Shown: piece after piece, positions 26,922 to 34,421 of the stretch | How the letters are laid out: the number at the start of each line of letters is the position of its first letter | Numbering within the stretch: the first letter of the stretch is position 1 | Source of the DNA: JABMNT01 sp048262255 | GTDB lineage: Bacteria > Pseudomonadota > Alphaproteobacteria > Rhodospirillales > Casp-alpha2 | Direction of reading: 5' to 3' | NCBI GenBank assembly: GCA_048262255.1 | Contig: JBLXFH010000001.1 | Location: forward strand, 1,364,001 to 1,428,000 | Length of the DNA stretch: 64,000 bases | Notes under the pieces: generated by a model | What the model saw: only the letters and a program-made list of their open reading frames with translations | What the model was told of the DNA's origin: nothing | The model's database searches: none | Position numbers and translations under genes: made by a program

Positions 26922-28559
26922 ATGCAGTCGCGTATTCCGTCAATTTATATCGTAAGCGGTCTTTGGGTTTTGCTCATGGGGGTGGCGTTGTTCACCCGCC
27001 CAATGTTGCCGGTTGACGAGACGCGCTATCTGGCGGTCGCCTGGGAAATGTGGCTGCGCGAAGATTTTCTCGTACCTTATCTGAATGGCGAAACCTATAG
27101 CCATAAACCGCCCCTCCTGTTCTGGCTGATGCAGCTGGGCTGGGGTCTGTTCGGCGTCAATGAGTGGTGGCCGCGCCTCATCGCCCCCCTGTTTGGGCTT
27201 GCCAGCCTGTTTTTGACGGCCCGCCTTGCTCAGCAACTGTGGCCCACGGACACGACCGTCCGGGAGCTTTCTCCCGTCCTGCTTTTGGGTTGTGTGTTCT
27301 GGACCCTGTTCACGACGCTGACCATGTTCGATATGATGCTGAGCTTCTTTGTGCTGCTGGGCTTGCTTGGGATCGTTAAGGCGCGGCGATACGGCCAAAG
27401 CCATGGCTTTGTCTATTTGGCAGTGGCGGTGGGACTGGGTGTTTTGACCAAAGGCCCTGCCATTTTGCTGCATATCCTGCCTGTTGCCTTGCTGGGGCCC
27501 TATTGGGCCAGCCGACTATCTGATCCAAAACCGGCGGCTTATCCGAACCATCGCTGGTATGCCGGGGTGCTGATTTCTGTTTGCGTTGGCGTTGTGATGG
27601 CTCTCGCTTGGGCCATTCCGGCAGGGATGGCCGGCGGCAAAGACTATCAGCAGGCGATTTTCTGGGGCCAGGCGGCAGGGCGTATGGTGGACTCTTTTGC
27701 ACATGAACGGGCCATTTGGTGGTATGCGGCGATTGTCCCGGGGCTTCTCCTCCCCTGGTTTGTCTGGCCGCCATTGTGGCGTGGTTTACGTGCCTGCGGC
27801 GGGCAGTTATGGCGCGATGGCAACAGTTTGTTTTGTTTGATCTGGTTTCTTGTGGCGTTTATCGCTTTTTCCCTGATCAGCGGCAAACAACTGCATTATC
27901 TGTTGCCGGAATTCCCGGCCCTGGCGTTGGTCGCGGCGCGCGCTTTGTCCATATATTCAAAACAATCAACCATCTCCCGCATTGATAATGTGATACCAGG
28001 ATTGTTGTTTGGTATTCTCGGTTTGGTTCTTCTTTTGCTATCGACCGAAGGGCTTCCGGTCCGGCTTCCGTCCTGGAACGTGGATGTGAAGGGATATTGG
28101 GGGCTTGTTCTCATGGCGGCCAGTCTCTGGGTTTGTGTCTACAGAGCGCCGGAAACCGGGATGGCTGTAAAAAATATGGTGCTGTTGCCCGTCGTTCTGG
28201 TCATCGCCCTGCATTTCGCTTTGGCGCCGGTGTTGGCCGGGCGCTACGATCTGAAACCGCTCTCCCAGCTTTTGAAAACCTGGCAGGATGCGGATATGGC
28301 TCTGGCGAACTTTGGTAAATACCATGGCCAATTCCAGTTCCTGGGGCGCCTGACACGTCCCGTTGTTTTGGTTGGCCAACGTAAAGACGATTTGGCTGAT
28401 TTTTTGACAGAAAACCCGACGGGCCGGATCGTCGCTTATTACGACGCAGTCCCTGACCGGGCCAAGCCGGTTGCCGTTTTTCCATTTCGTGACAGCTTTA
28501 TGGTGGTGTGGGATGCCGAGACTATGCTGGCGCATCCCGGTATTGGAAACCGCAACTAA
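26922..28559 (+). CDS. ArnT-like glycosyltransferase family 39
   Basis: A 545-residue integral membrane enzyme with about 11-12 membrane segments. The first periplasmic loop holds the family motif PVDETRYLAVAWEMW, where the acidic residue is catalytic, followed by NGETYSHKPPLLFW. GT39 enzymes take a sugar from a polyprenyl-phosphate carrier and attach it on the periplasmic side to lipid A, core, another lipid or protein. GGTGGAGA precedes the ATG by a few bases. With GT2 and VTT genes upstream, this resembles lipid A sugar-modification systems such as rhizobial Rgt proteins; the sugar and acceptor are unknown. Confidence 0.87.
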   Translation: MQSRIPSIYIVSGLWVLLMGVALFTRPMLPVDETRYLAVAWEMWLREDFLVPYLNGETYSHKPPLLFWLMQLGWGLFGVNEWWPRLIAPLFGLASLFLTARLAQQLWPTDTTVRELSPVLLLGCVFWTLFTTLTMFDMMLSFFVLLGLLGIVKARRYGQSHGFVYLAVAVGLGVLTKGPAILLHILPVALLGPYWASRLSDPKPAAYPNHRWYAGVLISVCVGVVMALAWAIPAGMAGGKDYQQAIFWGQAAGRMVDSFAHERAIWWYAAIVPGLLLPWFVWPPLWRGLRACGGQLWRDGNSLFCLIWFLVAFIAFSLISGKQLHYLLPEFPALALVAARALSIYSKQSTISRIDNVIPGLLFGILGLVLLLLSTEGLPVRLPSWNVDVKGYWGLVLMAASLWVCVYRAPETGMAVKNMVLLPVVLVIALHFALAPVLAGRYDLKPLSQLLKTWQDADMALANFGKYHGQFQFLGRLTRPVVLVGQRKDDLADFLTENPTGRIVAYYDAVPDRAKPVAVFPFRDSFMVVWDAETMLAHPGIGNRN

Positions 28560-28624
28560 AAGGTTCTCAGACCCTGATTCCTGAGAAAAGATGCTGTTAA
28601 TCCAAAAAATTATTCCTCCATTGC

Positions 28625-28653
28625 TTGACAGATCAGTCCGACCCCACTACATC
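28625..28653 (+). promoter_or_regulatory. groES-groEL promoter
   Basis: A perfect -35 TTGACA (preceded by C, so also a CTTGA heat-shock type -35) is followed after 17 bases by TACATC. It lies directly before the CIRCE operator, which would cover the transcription start. Confidence 0.65.
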
Positions 28654-28654
28654 C

Positions 28655-28681
28655 TTGGCACTCACTTGGGGAGAGTGCTAA
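28655..28681 (+). promoter_or_regulatory. CIRCE operator for HrcA
   Basis: TTGGCACTC, nine bases, GAGTGCTAA matches the CIRCE consensus TTAGCACTC-N9-GAGTGCTAA with one mismatch. HrcA bound here would repress groES-groEL until heat or misfolded protein titrates GroE. Confidence 0.95.
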
Positions 28682-28729
28682 CAGTCCCAAAATATATCTA
28701 TATTTCAAAGAGTTCATGGAGAACGACAA

Positions 28730-29017
28730 ATGAAATTCAAACCACTTCATGATCGTGTTTTAGTCAAACGCGTGAATCAAGAAGAGAAGACCGCTGGCGG
28801 GATCATCATTCCGGACTCAGCTCAGGAAAAGCCGATGGAAGGCAAAATCATTGCAGCTGGCAGTGGCGCAAAATCCGAAGACGGAAAAGTGACCCCATTG
28901 GACGTCAAAAAGGGCGATAAAGTCCTGTTTGGCAAATGGTCGGGCACGGAGATCAAGGTCGACGGCGAAGAGCTGTTGATCATGAAAGAGTCCGATATCC
29001 TTGGCATCATTGAATAA
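28730..29017 (+). CDS. groS: co-chaperonin GroES
   Basis: A 95-residue protein of normal length. It begins MKFKPLHDRVLVKRV and carries the mobile loop around EEKTAGGIIIPDSAQEKP, which binds GroEL, then the conserved DKVLFGKWSG. Seven copies form the lid of the GroEL cage. GGAG precedes the ATG. It is controlled by the CIRCE site and upstream promoter and is followed 14 bases later by groEL. Confidence 0.98.
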   Translation: MKFKPLHDRVLVKRVNQEEKTAGGIIIPDSAQEKPMEGKIIAAGSGAKSEDGKVTPLDVKKGDKVLFGKWSGTEIKVDGEELLIMKESDILGIIE

Positions 29018-29031
29018 GGGAAGTAGCAAAA

Positions 29032-30681
29032 ATGGCTGCGAAAGAAGTTAAATTTTCAACCGATGCCCGCGCGCGTATGCTCGCCGGCGTCGATGTTTTG
29101 GCCAATGCGGTCAAAGTCACGTTGGGCCCGAAAGGCCGTAACGTTGTTCTCGACAAATCCTTTGGCGCTCCGCGCATCACCAAAGACGGTGTTACGGTTG
29201 CCAAAGACATTGAGCTTTCTGACAAGTTCGAAAACATGGGCGCGCAAATGGTTCGCGAAGTCGCATCGCGCACAGCTGATGAAGCTGGTGACGGCACGAC
29301 GACAGCAACCGTATTGGCTCAGTCCATTGTACGCGAAGGCTGCAAGGCCGTTGCTGCTGGCATGAACCCGATGGATCTCAAGCGCGGCATCGATCTGGCT
29401 GTGACGAACGTTGTCGAGTCTCTGCACAAAGCTTCCAAGAAAGTCTCCACCAGTGGCGAGATTGCCCAGGTCGGCACGATTTCCGCAAACGGCGACAGCG
29501 AAGTTGGTAACATGATTGCGCAAGCAATGGAGCGTGTTGGCAACGAAGGCGTTATCACCGTTGAGGAAGCCAAAGGCTTGACCACCGAACTGGATGTTGT
29601 TGAGGGTATGCAGTTCGACCGCGGTTACACATCGCCTTACTTCGTCACCAACGCCGACAAGATGACCTGCGAAATGGAAAATCCTTTCATTCTCATCCAC
29701 GAGAAGAAGCTTTCCGGTCTGCAGCCCTTGCTTCCGGTTCTTGAGCAGATTGTTCAGTCCGGTCGTCCGCTGCTGATCATTGCAGAAGACATCGAAGGCG
29801 AAGCACTGGCAACGCTGGTTGTCAACAAGCTGCGCGGCGGCATGAAAGTGGCTGCTGTTAAGGCTCCTGGTTTCGGCGATCGTCGTAAAGCCATGCTCGA
29901 AGACATCGCTGTTCTGACGAACGGTCAGGTGATCTCCGAAGACATCGGCATCAAGCTTGAGAACGTCACCATCGATATGCTGGGTTCTTGTAAGAAACTC
30001 TCGATCACCAAAGAAGAAACCACGATCGTTGAGGGTGTTGGCAAGAAAAAAGACATTCAGGCCCGTTGTGCACAAATCCGTCAGCAAGTCGAAGAAACAA
30101 CTTCCGACTATGACCGTGAAAAGCTGCAAGAGCGTCTGGCCAAACTGGCTGGCGGTGTTGCCGTTATTCGTGTTGGTGGTGCAACGGAAATTGAAGTGAA
30201 AGAACGCAAAGACCGCGTTGACGATGCACTTCATGCAACCCGCGCCGCTGTTCAGGAAGGCGTTGTTCCCGGTGGTGGAACGGCTCTTCTGATCTCGACG
30301 AAGGCTCTAAACAAAGTCGAAACCGCGAACGATGACCAGCGCGTTGGTGTTGATATCGTGCGCCGCGCCCTGCAGGCCCCTATCCGTCAAATCGCTGAAA
30401 ACGCTGGCGAAGACGGAGCTGTGGTTGCAGGCAAGGTTCTTGAAAACAAAGACAAGAACTATGGTTTCAATGCCCAGACCGGCAAATATGTCGACATGGT
30501 CAAAGAAGGTATTATCGATCCGACCAAGGTTGTCCGCACAGCTCTTCAGGATGCAGCTTCTGTCGCTGGCCTGTTGATCACAACGGAAGCCATGGTTGCT
30601 GATATTCCGGAAAAAGCATCCGCAGCTCCTGCAGCTCCCGATATGGGCGGCATGGGCGGAATGGGTGGCATGGGCTTCTAA
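29032..30681 (+). CDS. groL: chaperonin GroEL
   Basis: A 549-residue chaperonin forming 14-mers that fold proteins with ATP. Signatures: VTLGPKGRNVVLDKSFG near residue 29, DGTTTATVLAQ with the ATPase Asp87 region, AAVEEGVVPGGG-like AAVQEGVVPGGGTAL near residue 407, and a C-terminal tail ending in GGM repeats (GGMGGMGGMGF), characteristic of functional GroEL. AAGGGAAG precedes the ATG. A strong terminator follows. Confidence 0.98.
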   Translation: MAAKEVKFSTDARARMLAGVDVLANAVKVTLGPKGRNVVLDKSFGAPRITKDGVTVAKDIELSDKFENMGAQMVREVASRTADEAGDGTTTATVLAQSIVREGCKAVAAGMNPMDLKRGIDLAVTNVVESLHKASKKVSTSGEIAQVGTISANGDSEVGNMIAQAMERVGNEGVITVEEAKGLTTELDVVEGMQFDRGYTSPYFVTNADKMTCEMENPFILIHEKKLSGLQPLLPVLEQIVQSGRPLLIIAEDIEGEALATLVVNKLRGGMKVAAVKAPGFGDRRKAMLEDIAVLTNGQVISEDIGIKLENVTIDMLGSCKKLSITKEETTIVEGVGKKKDIQARCAQIRQQVEETTSDYDREKLQERLAKLAGGVAVIRVGGATEIEVKERKDRVDDALHATRAAVQEGVVPGGGTALLISTKALNKVETANDDQRVGVDIVRRALQAPIRQIAENAGEDGAVVAGKVLENKDKNYGFNAQTGKYVDMVKEGIIDPTKVVRTALQDAASVAGLLITTEAMVADIPEKASAAPAAPDMGGMGGMGGMGF

Positions 30682-30720
30682 GCTCAACCAACTGTTCGGA
30701 CTTCGGTCCAGAAAATACGA

Positions 30721-30749
30721 AAGGCCGCATCTTCGGATGCGGCCTTTTT
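30721..30749 (+). terminator. Rho-independent terminator of groES-groEL
   Basis: A perfect 11-bp stem AAGGCCGCATC / GATGCGGCCTT with a TTCG tetraloop is followed by TTT; 39 bases after the groEL stop. Confidence 0.95.
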
Positions 30750-30848
30750 CGTGGCGATTCGGCGAGATTTAAGAATGCCTAGACAATTGAAGGCGTGATA
30801 GGTTTTGTTAACGGGCTCAACTATCGCATTCGCCATTTCTAGCGTAAT

Positions 30849-30861
30849 GTGACACTGTATT
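30849..30861 (+). promoter_or_regulatory. candidate operator of the Crp/Fnr regulator (own promoter)
   Basis: GTGACA-C-TGTATT resembles the perfect palindrome at 31682-31694 (GTGACA-T-TGTCAC). It lies 84 bases before the regulator's ATG, a position that suits autoregulation. Assignment rests on the shared motif only. Confidence 0.45.
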
Positions 30862-30944
30862 GAAAATAGAATATTGAGAAAATTTCTAACGCAATAGTAA
30901 TCAATCGGTGCGTTTGAATTGTAAATGAATGAGGACGGTTTCTT

Positions 30945-31622
30945 ATGCAAACATCCCCTGTTGCCGAATGGGTTTCGCAGTTTGCAGAATTGGCGGAGCT
31001 TGACACCAAGGACCGACACCTTCTGGAAAGCCACGCGCAAAAAGCGGAAGTTCCTGCTGGCACCATGGTCTTTGCGCCTGGCAAAAAGCCGGACGCATTT
31101 CTTTTTGTTCTCAAAGGGACCGTCCGGGTCCAGCAAGTTGCAGAGAATGGTCGTGAAATCGTCCTGTACCGTGTTGTTGGGGGTGAAAGTTGTATTATGA
31201 CCACTGCCTGCTTATTGTCCGATGAAACCTACCAGGCGGAAGGCGTTACGGAAACCGACGTTACTGCAATCATGATTTCGAGCCCTGATTTTGATAACTT
31301 AATGGCTCAATCGGCAGCGTTCCGGCGCTTTGTCTTTACCAAATACGCGTCGCGAATGGCGGATATTATGACGCTCGTCGAGGATGTCGCTTTTCAGCGG
31401 ATGGACAAAAGGCTGGCCCATAAACTGCTTGAACTGGCGAAAGACAACAGCACATTGGAAATTACACATCAGCGCCTTGCTGTTGAGTTGGGTTCCGTTC
31501 GTGAAGTTGTCAGCCGGTTGATGAAAGAGTTTTCCCGTCGGGGCTGGATTGGCATGAGACGTGGGAAAATCGAGATTCTCGACCATCAGGCTCTCTCTGA
31601 AATTGCCGAAAACCTTCATTAA
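30945..31622 (+). CDS. Crp/Fnr-family transcription regulator with two cysteines
   Basis: A 225-residue regulator with an N-terminal cNMP-binding-like beta barrel (about residues 20-130), a long dimer helix and a winged helix-turn-helix (LEITHQRLAVELGSVREVVS, recognition helix around SVREVVSRLMKEF). The arginine and glutamate of the cAMP pocket are not evident; instead GGESCIMTTACLL holds the protein's only two cysteines, Cys83 and Cys89. They could sense thiols, persulfide or an iron centre, which is inference. It is immediately upstream of persulfide dioxygenase and SQR genes, and similar palindromes lie before both units, so it likely controls sulfide oxidation. Confidence 0.87.
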   Translation: MQTSPVAEWVSQFAELAELDTKDRHLLESHAQKAEVPAGTMVFAPGKKPDAFLFVLKGTVRVQQVAENGREIVLYRVVGGESCIMTTACLLSDETYQAEGVTETDVTAIMISSPDFDNLMAQSAAFRRFVFTKYASRMADIMTLVEDVAFQRMDKRLAHKLLELAKDNSTLEITHQRLAVELGSVREVVSRLMKEFSRRGWIGMRRGKIEILDHQALSEIAENLH

Positions 31623-31681
31623 TGCCGTTGGCCGTTGTTTTGAAATCATACTGAAAACGCGGTGTTTTTTCGAATGATATG

Positions 31682-31694
31682 GTGACATTGTCAC
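31682..31694 (+). promoter_or_regulatory. palindromic operator upstream of the sulfide-oxidation genes
   Basis: GTGACA-T-TGTCAC is a perfect 13-bp palindrome. A possible -10 (TATCTA, 31713-31718) lies 25 bases from its centre, so the site would sit near -37 to -42, the usual place for a Crp/Fnr activator. Confidence 0.6.
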
Positions 31695-31824
31695 AGATTA
31701 AAAACCCATCTTTATCTACAGTTCTCTAATAAAGCCAATGTGCAAAAACTCCCAATGGGGAGTAGCGGCGCTGCCTCTGTGTTCTGTCGGAAAATGCACA
31801 TAACAGTGAATTGGAGAGACTGTG

Positions 31825-32727
31825 ATGACCCCGAAAATACAAACCTTTTTCGATGACGAGACATTTACGGCGACACATATTGTTTGGGATGCAGAGACGA
31901 AACACGCTGCAGTCATTGATTCTGTAAGGGATTACGATCCTAAATCAGGCTGCCGGTCAACCACCGCTGCCGACGACATCATCGAGTTTGTTGCGAAGCA
32001 AAAGCTGACGGTTGAATGGCACCTTGAAACCCATGTCCATGCCGATCACCTGAGTGCTGCACCTTACTTGAAAGAGAAACTGGGAGGCAGGGTTGGCATT
32101 GGTGCAAAAATTGACGCGGTTCAGGGTGTTTTTAAAAAAATATTCAACGCGGAAGACTCATTTGCGACAGACGGAAGCCAGTTTGATTACCTGTTTCATG
32201 ATGGAGAGACGTTCCATGTCGGCGGTCTCGAAGTCACGGTGATTCATACGCCCGGCCATACGCCTGCTTGCGCCACCTATTTAATCGGTGATGCGGCGTT
32301 TGTTGGTGATACCTTGTTCATGCCTGATTTTGGGACGGCCCGCTGTGACTTCCCGGGTGGTGATGCCCGCCAGCTCTATCAGTCCATTCATAAAATCCTC
32401 ACCCTTCTGCCAGAAACCCGCCTCTTCATGTGCCATGACTATGCCCCCGGCGGGCGTGCTTATACGTGGGAGACAACCGTTGCCGCTGAGCGTGCAGAAA
32501 ACATCCATGTTCATGACGGCGTGAGCGAAGACGAATTTGTGGAAATGCGCACCGAACGCGATAAGCAACTGGATATGCCGGTGCTTATCCTGCCCTCAGT
32601 TCAGGTGAACATGCGCGCAGGCGAATTGCCGCCTGCCGAAGACAACGGTATCCATTATTTGAAAATACCTGTCGACGCTCTTGCTCCAGCAGATTCCAAT
32701 GAAGGGAAAGATCATGCAAATCAATAA
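31825..32727 (+). CDS. ETHE1-like persulfide dioxygenase (MBL fold)
   Basis: A 300-residue metallo-beta-lactamase-fold protein. Metal-binding motifs are THVHADHLSAA, HTPGHTPACATY, GDTLFMPDFGTARCDF and CHDYAPGGR, matching the mononuclear-iron persulfide dioxygenase branch (ETHE1 and bacterial Blh/PDO) that oxidises glutathione persulfide to sulfite. The Asp in DFGTARCDF is a typical ligand. GGAGAG sits seven bases before ATG 31825; GTG 31822 is too close to it. The 3' end overlaps the SQR fusion by 14 bases, so translation is coupled. Confidence 0.9.
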   Translation: MTPKIQTFFDDETFTATHIVWDAETKHAAVIDSVRDYDPKSGCRSTTAADDIIEFVAKQKLTVEWHLETHVHADHLSAAPYLKEKLGGRVGIGAKIDAVQGVFKKIFNAEDSFATDGSQFDYLFHDGETFHVGGLEVTVIHTPGHTPACATYLIGDAAFVGDTLFMPDFGTARCDFPGGDARQLYQSIHKILTLLPETRLFMCHDYAPGGRAYTWETTVAAERAENIHVHDGVSEDEFVEMRTERDKQLDMPVLILPSVQVNMRAGELPPAEDNGIHYLKIPVDALAPADSNEGKDHANQ

Positions 32728-34396
32728 AGTTGACCAGGATATCAGTGTATCCCCTCAGATTTCAGCGGCAGATGTTACGGCAATTGCTGAAGCGGGCTTC
32801 AAAACGATTATCTGCAACCGCCCGGATGGGGAAGGCAATGACCAGCCGCTGTTCCACGAAATCGAAGAAGCTGCGAAACAGGTCGGACTGATCGCACATT
32901 ACCAACCGGTTGAATCGGGCAAGGTGAGTGATGCGGATGCCGATGCCTTTTCCGCATTGATGGAAGCCGCACCAAAACCGGCCTTTGCCTATTGCCGTAC
33001 AGGAACAAGATCCGTCACATTATGGTCACTGAGCCGGGCAGGTAAAATGCCAATGCCGGATATTCTGTCGAAGGCAAAGCAGGCTGGCTATGACATGTCC
33101 GGTGTCGTCCGTCGGATTGTAAACAACGGTCGCATCCCATCCGATGCGACGGATGGCAAGTTTGAAATTGTCATTGTCGGTGCGGGTTCGGCGGGGATTG
33201 CAGTCGCTTCATCACTACTTGCACGCGCCCCGGAGTTGCAGATCGCGGTCATCGACCCGGCCGACATTCATTACTATCAGCCGGGGTGGACGCTCGTTGG
33301 TGGGGGTGTTTTTGAAGCGGAAGAAACGGTGCGCACCCTGTCATCCGTGCTGCCGCCTCACGTGCACTGGATCAAAGCGGCTGTTGCTGCCTTTGAGCCT
33401 GAGAGAAATGCGGTCCTGCTCGAAGGCTGCCGACTGATTGAATATGAGCGCCTGATCGTTTGTCCGGGTCTTAAGCTCGACTGGCACAAGGTGGAAGGAC
33501 TGGTTGATACGCTGGGCAAAAACGGTGTCACATCCAACTACCGGTTTGATCTGGCTCCTTATACATGGGAACTGGTGAAAAGCATGAAAGAGGGTACAGC
33601 TCTCTTTACCCAACCGCCTATGCCGATCAAATGCGCAGGCGCTCCCCAGAAGGCGCTCTATTTATCTGCTGATCACTGGTCCCGCACCGGTGTACTCAAG
33701 AATATTGATATAGGCTTCTATAATGCAGGGGGCGTTTTGTTTGGTGTAAAAGACTATGTTCCTGCGTTGATGGAATATATCGAGAAATACAACGCCGATC
33801 TGATGTTCAATCATAATCTTGAGGCCATCGATGGCCCGGCCAAGAAGGCTTACTTCAAGAAAACCGATGCCAATGGCAACTCGGAAACGGTTGAGCGTTC
33901 CTTCGATATGATACACATTTGCCCCCCGCAATCCGCCCCGGATTTCATCCGCGTAAGCCCGCTTGCCGACGCGGCTGGCTGGATTGATGTGGACCAGAAT
34001 ACACTCCGTCATAAGACCTATGAAAATATCTGGAGTCTTGGCGATGTGATGAATGCGCCAAATGCAAAAACGGCGGCGGCGGCCCGAAAGCAGGCACCAG
34101 TCGTTGCCCAGAATATCATGGCAGACATGGGGAAAGGTGCGGGCATTGCGCATTATGATGGCTACGGCTCGTGCCCGCTGACGGTCGAACGTGGCAAGAT
34201 TGTTCTGGCCGAGTTTGGTTATGGCGGAAAACTACTGCCGAGCTTCCCGAGATGGCTGAATGACGGGCGTAAACCCAGCCGCCTCGCCTGGTTGTTGAAG
34301 GAGAAAGTGCTGCCGCCGCTCTATTGGAATGCCATGTTGCGCGGCCGCGAATGGCTGGCCAAACCGGATGCAGCGAAACCCGAAATAACAAACTAG
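32714..34396 (+). CDS. DUF442 sulfurtransferase/phosphatase-like domain fused to sulfide:quinone oxidoreductase
   Basis: A 560-residue fusion. Residues about 1-135 are DUF442 (Blh-associated, PTP/rhodanese-like) with the active-site loop YCRTGTRS (Cys94). From about 150 it is a flavoprotein close to mitochondrial-type SQR: FAD-binding IVGAGSAG, HYYQPGWTLVGGG, KCAGAPQKALYL (Cys307), and DGYGSCPLTV near the end. It should oxidise sulfide and pass electrons to quinone at the membrane. In human SQOR the second redox cysteine is in GDCTN; here the aligned motif is GDVMN (Val445), so the usual Cys pair is incomplete. AAGGGAAAG precedes the ATG at 32714, inside the dioxygenase gene. Confidence 0.9.
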   Translation: MQINKVDQDISVSPQISAADVTAIAEAGFKTIICNRPDGEGNDQPLFHEIEEAAKQVGLIAHYQPVESGKVSDADADAFSALMEAAPKPAFAYCRTGTRSVTLWSLSRAGKMPMPDILSKAKQAGYDMSGVVRRIVNNGRIPSDATDGKFEIVIVGAGSAGIAVASSLLARAPELQIAVIDPADIHYYQPGWTLVGGGVFEAEETVRTLSSVLPPHVHWIKAAVAAFEPERNAVLLEGCRLIEYERLIVCPGLKLDWHKVEGLVDTLGKNGVTSNYRFDLAPYTWELVKSMKEGTALFTQPPMPIKCAGAPQKALYLSADHWSRTGVLKNIDIGFYNAGGVLFGVKDYVPALMEYIEKYNADLMFNHNLEAIDGPAKKAYFKKTDANGNSETVERSFDMIHICPPQSAPDFIRVSPLADAAGWIDVDQNTLRHKTYENIWSLGDVMNAPNAKTAAAARKQAPVVAQNIMADMGKGAGIAHYDGYGSCPLTVERGKIVLAEFGYGGKLLPSFPRWLNDGRKPSRLAWLLKEKVLPPLYWNAMLRGREWLAKPDAAKPEITN

Positions 34397-34421
34397 ACGC
34401 AAAACCGCGCCAGGAATTGTA

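Noticed and set aside
29056..30234. 392-residue open frame antisense to groEL
   Set aside because: It is a codon-bias shadow of groEL; it has no ribosome site that fits and no recognisable protein features.
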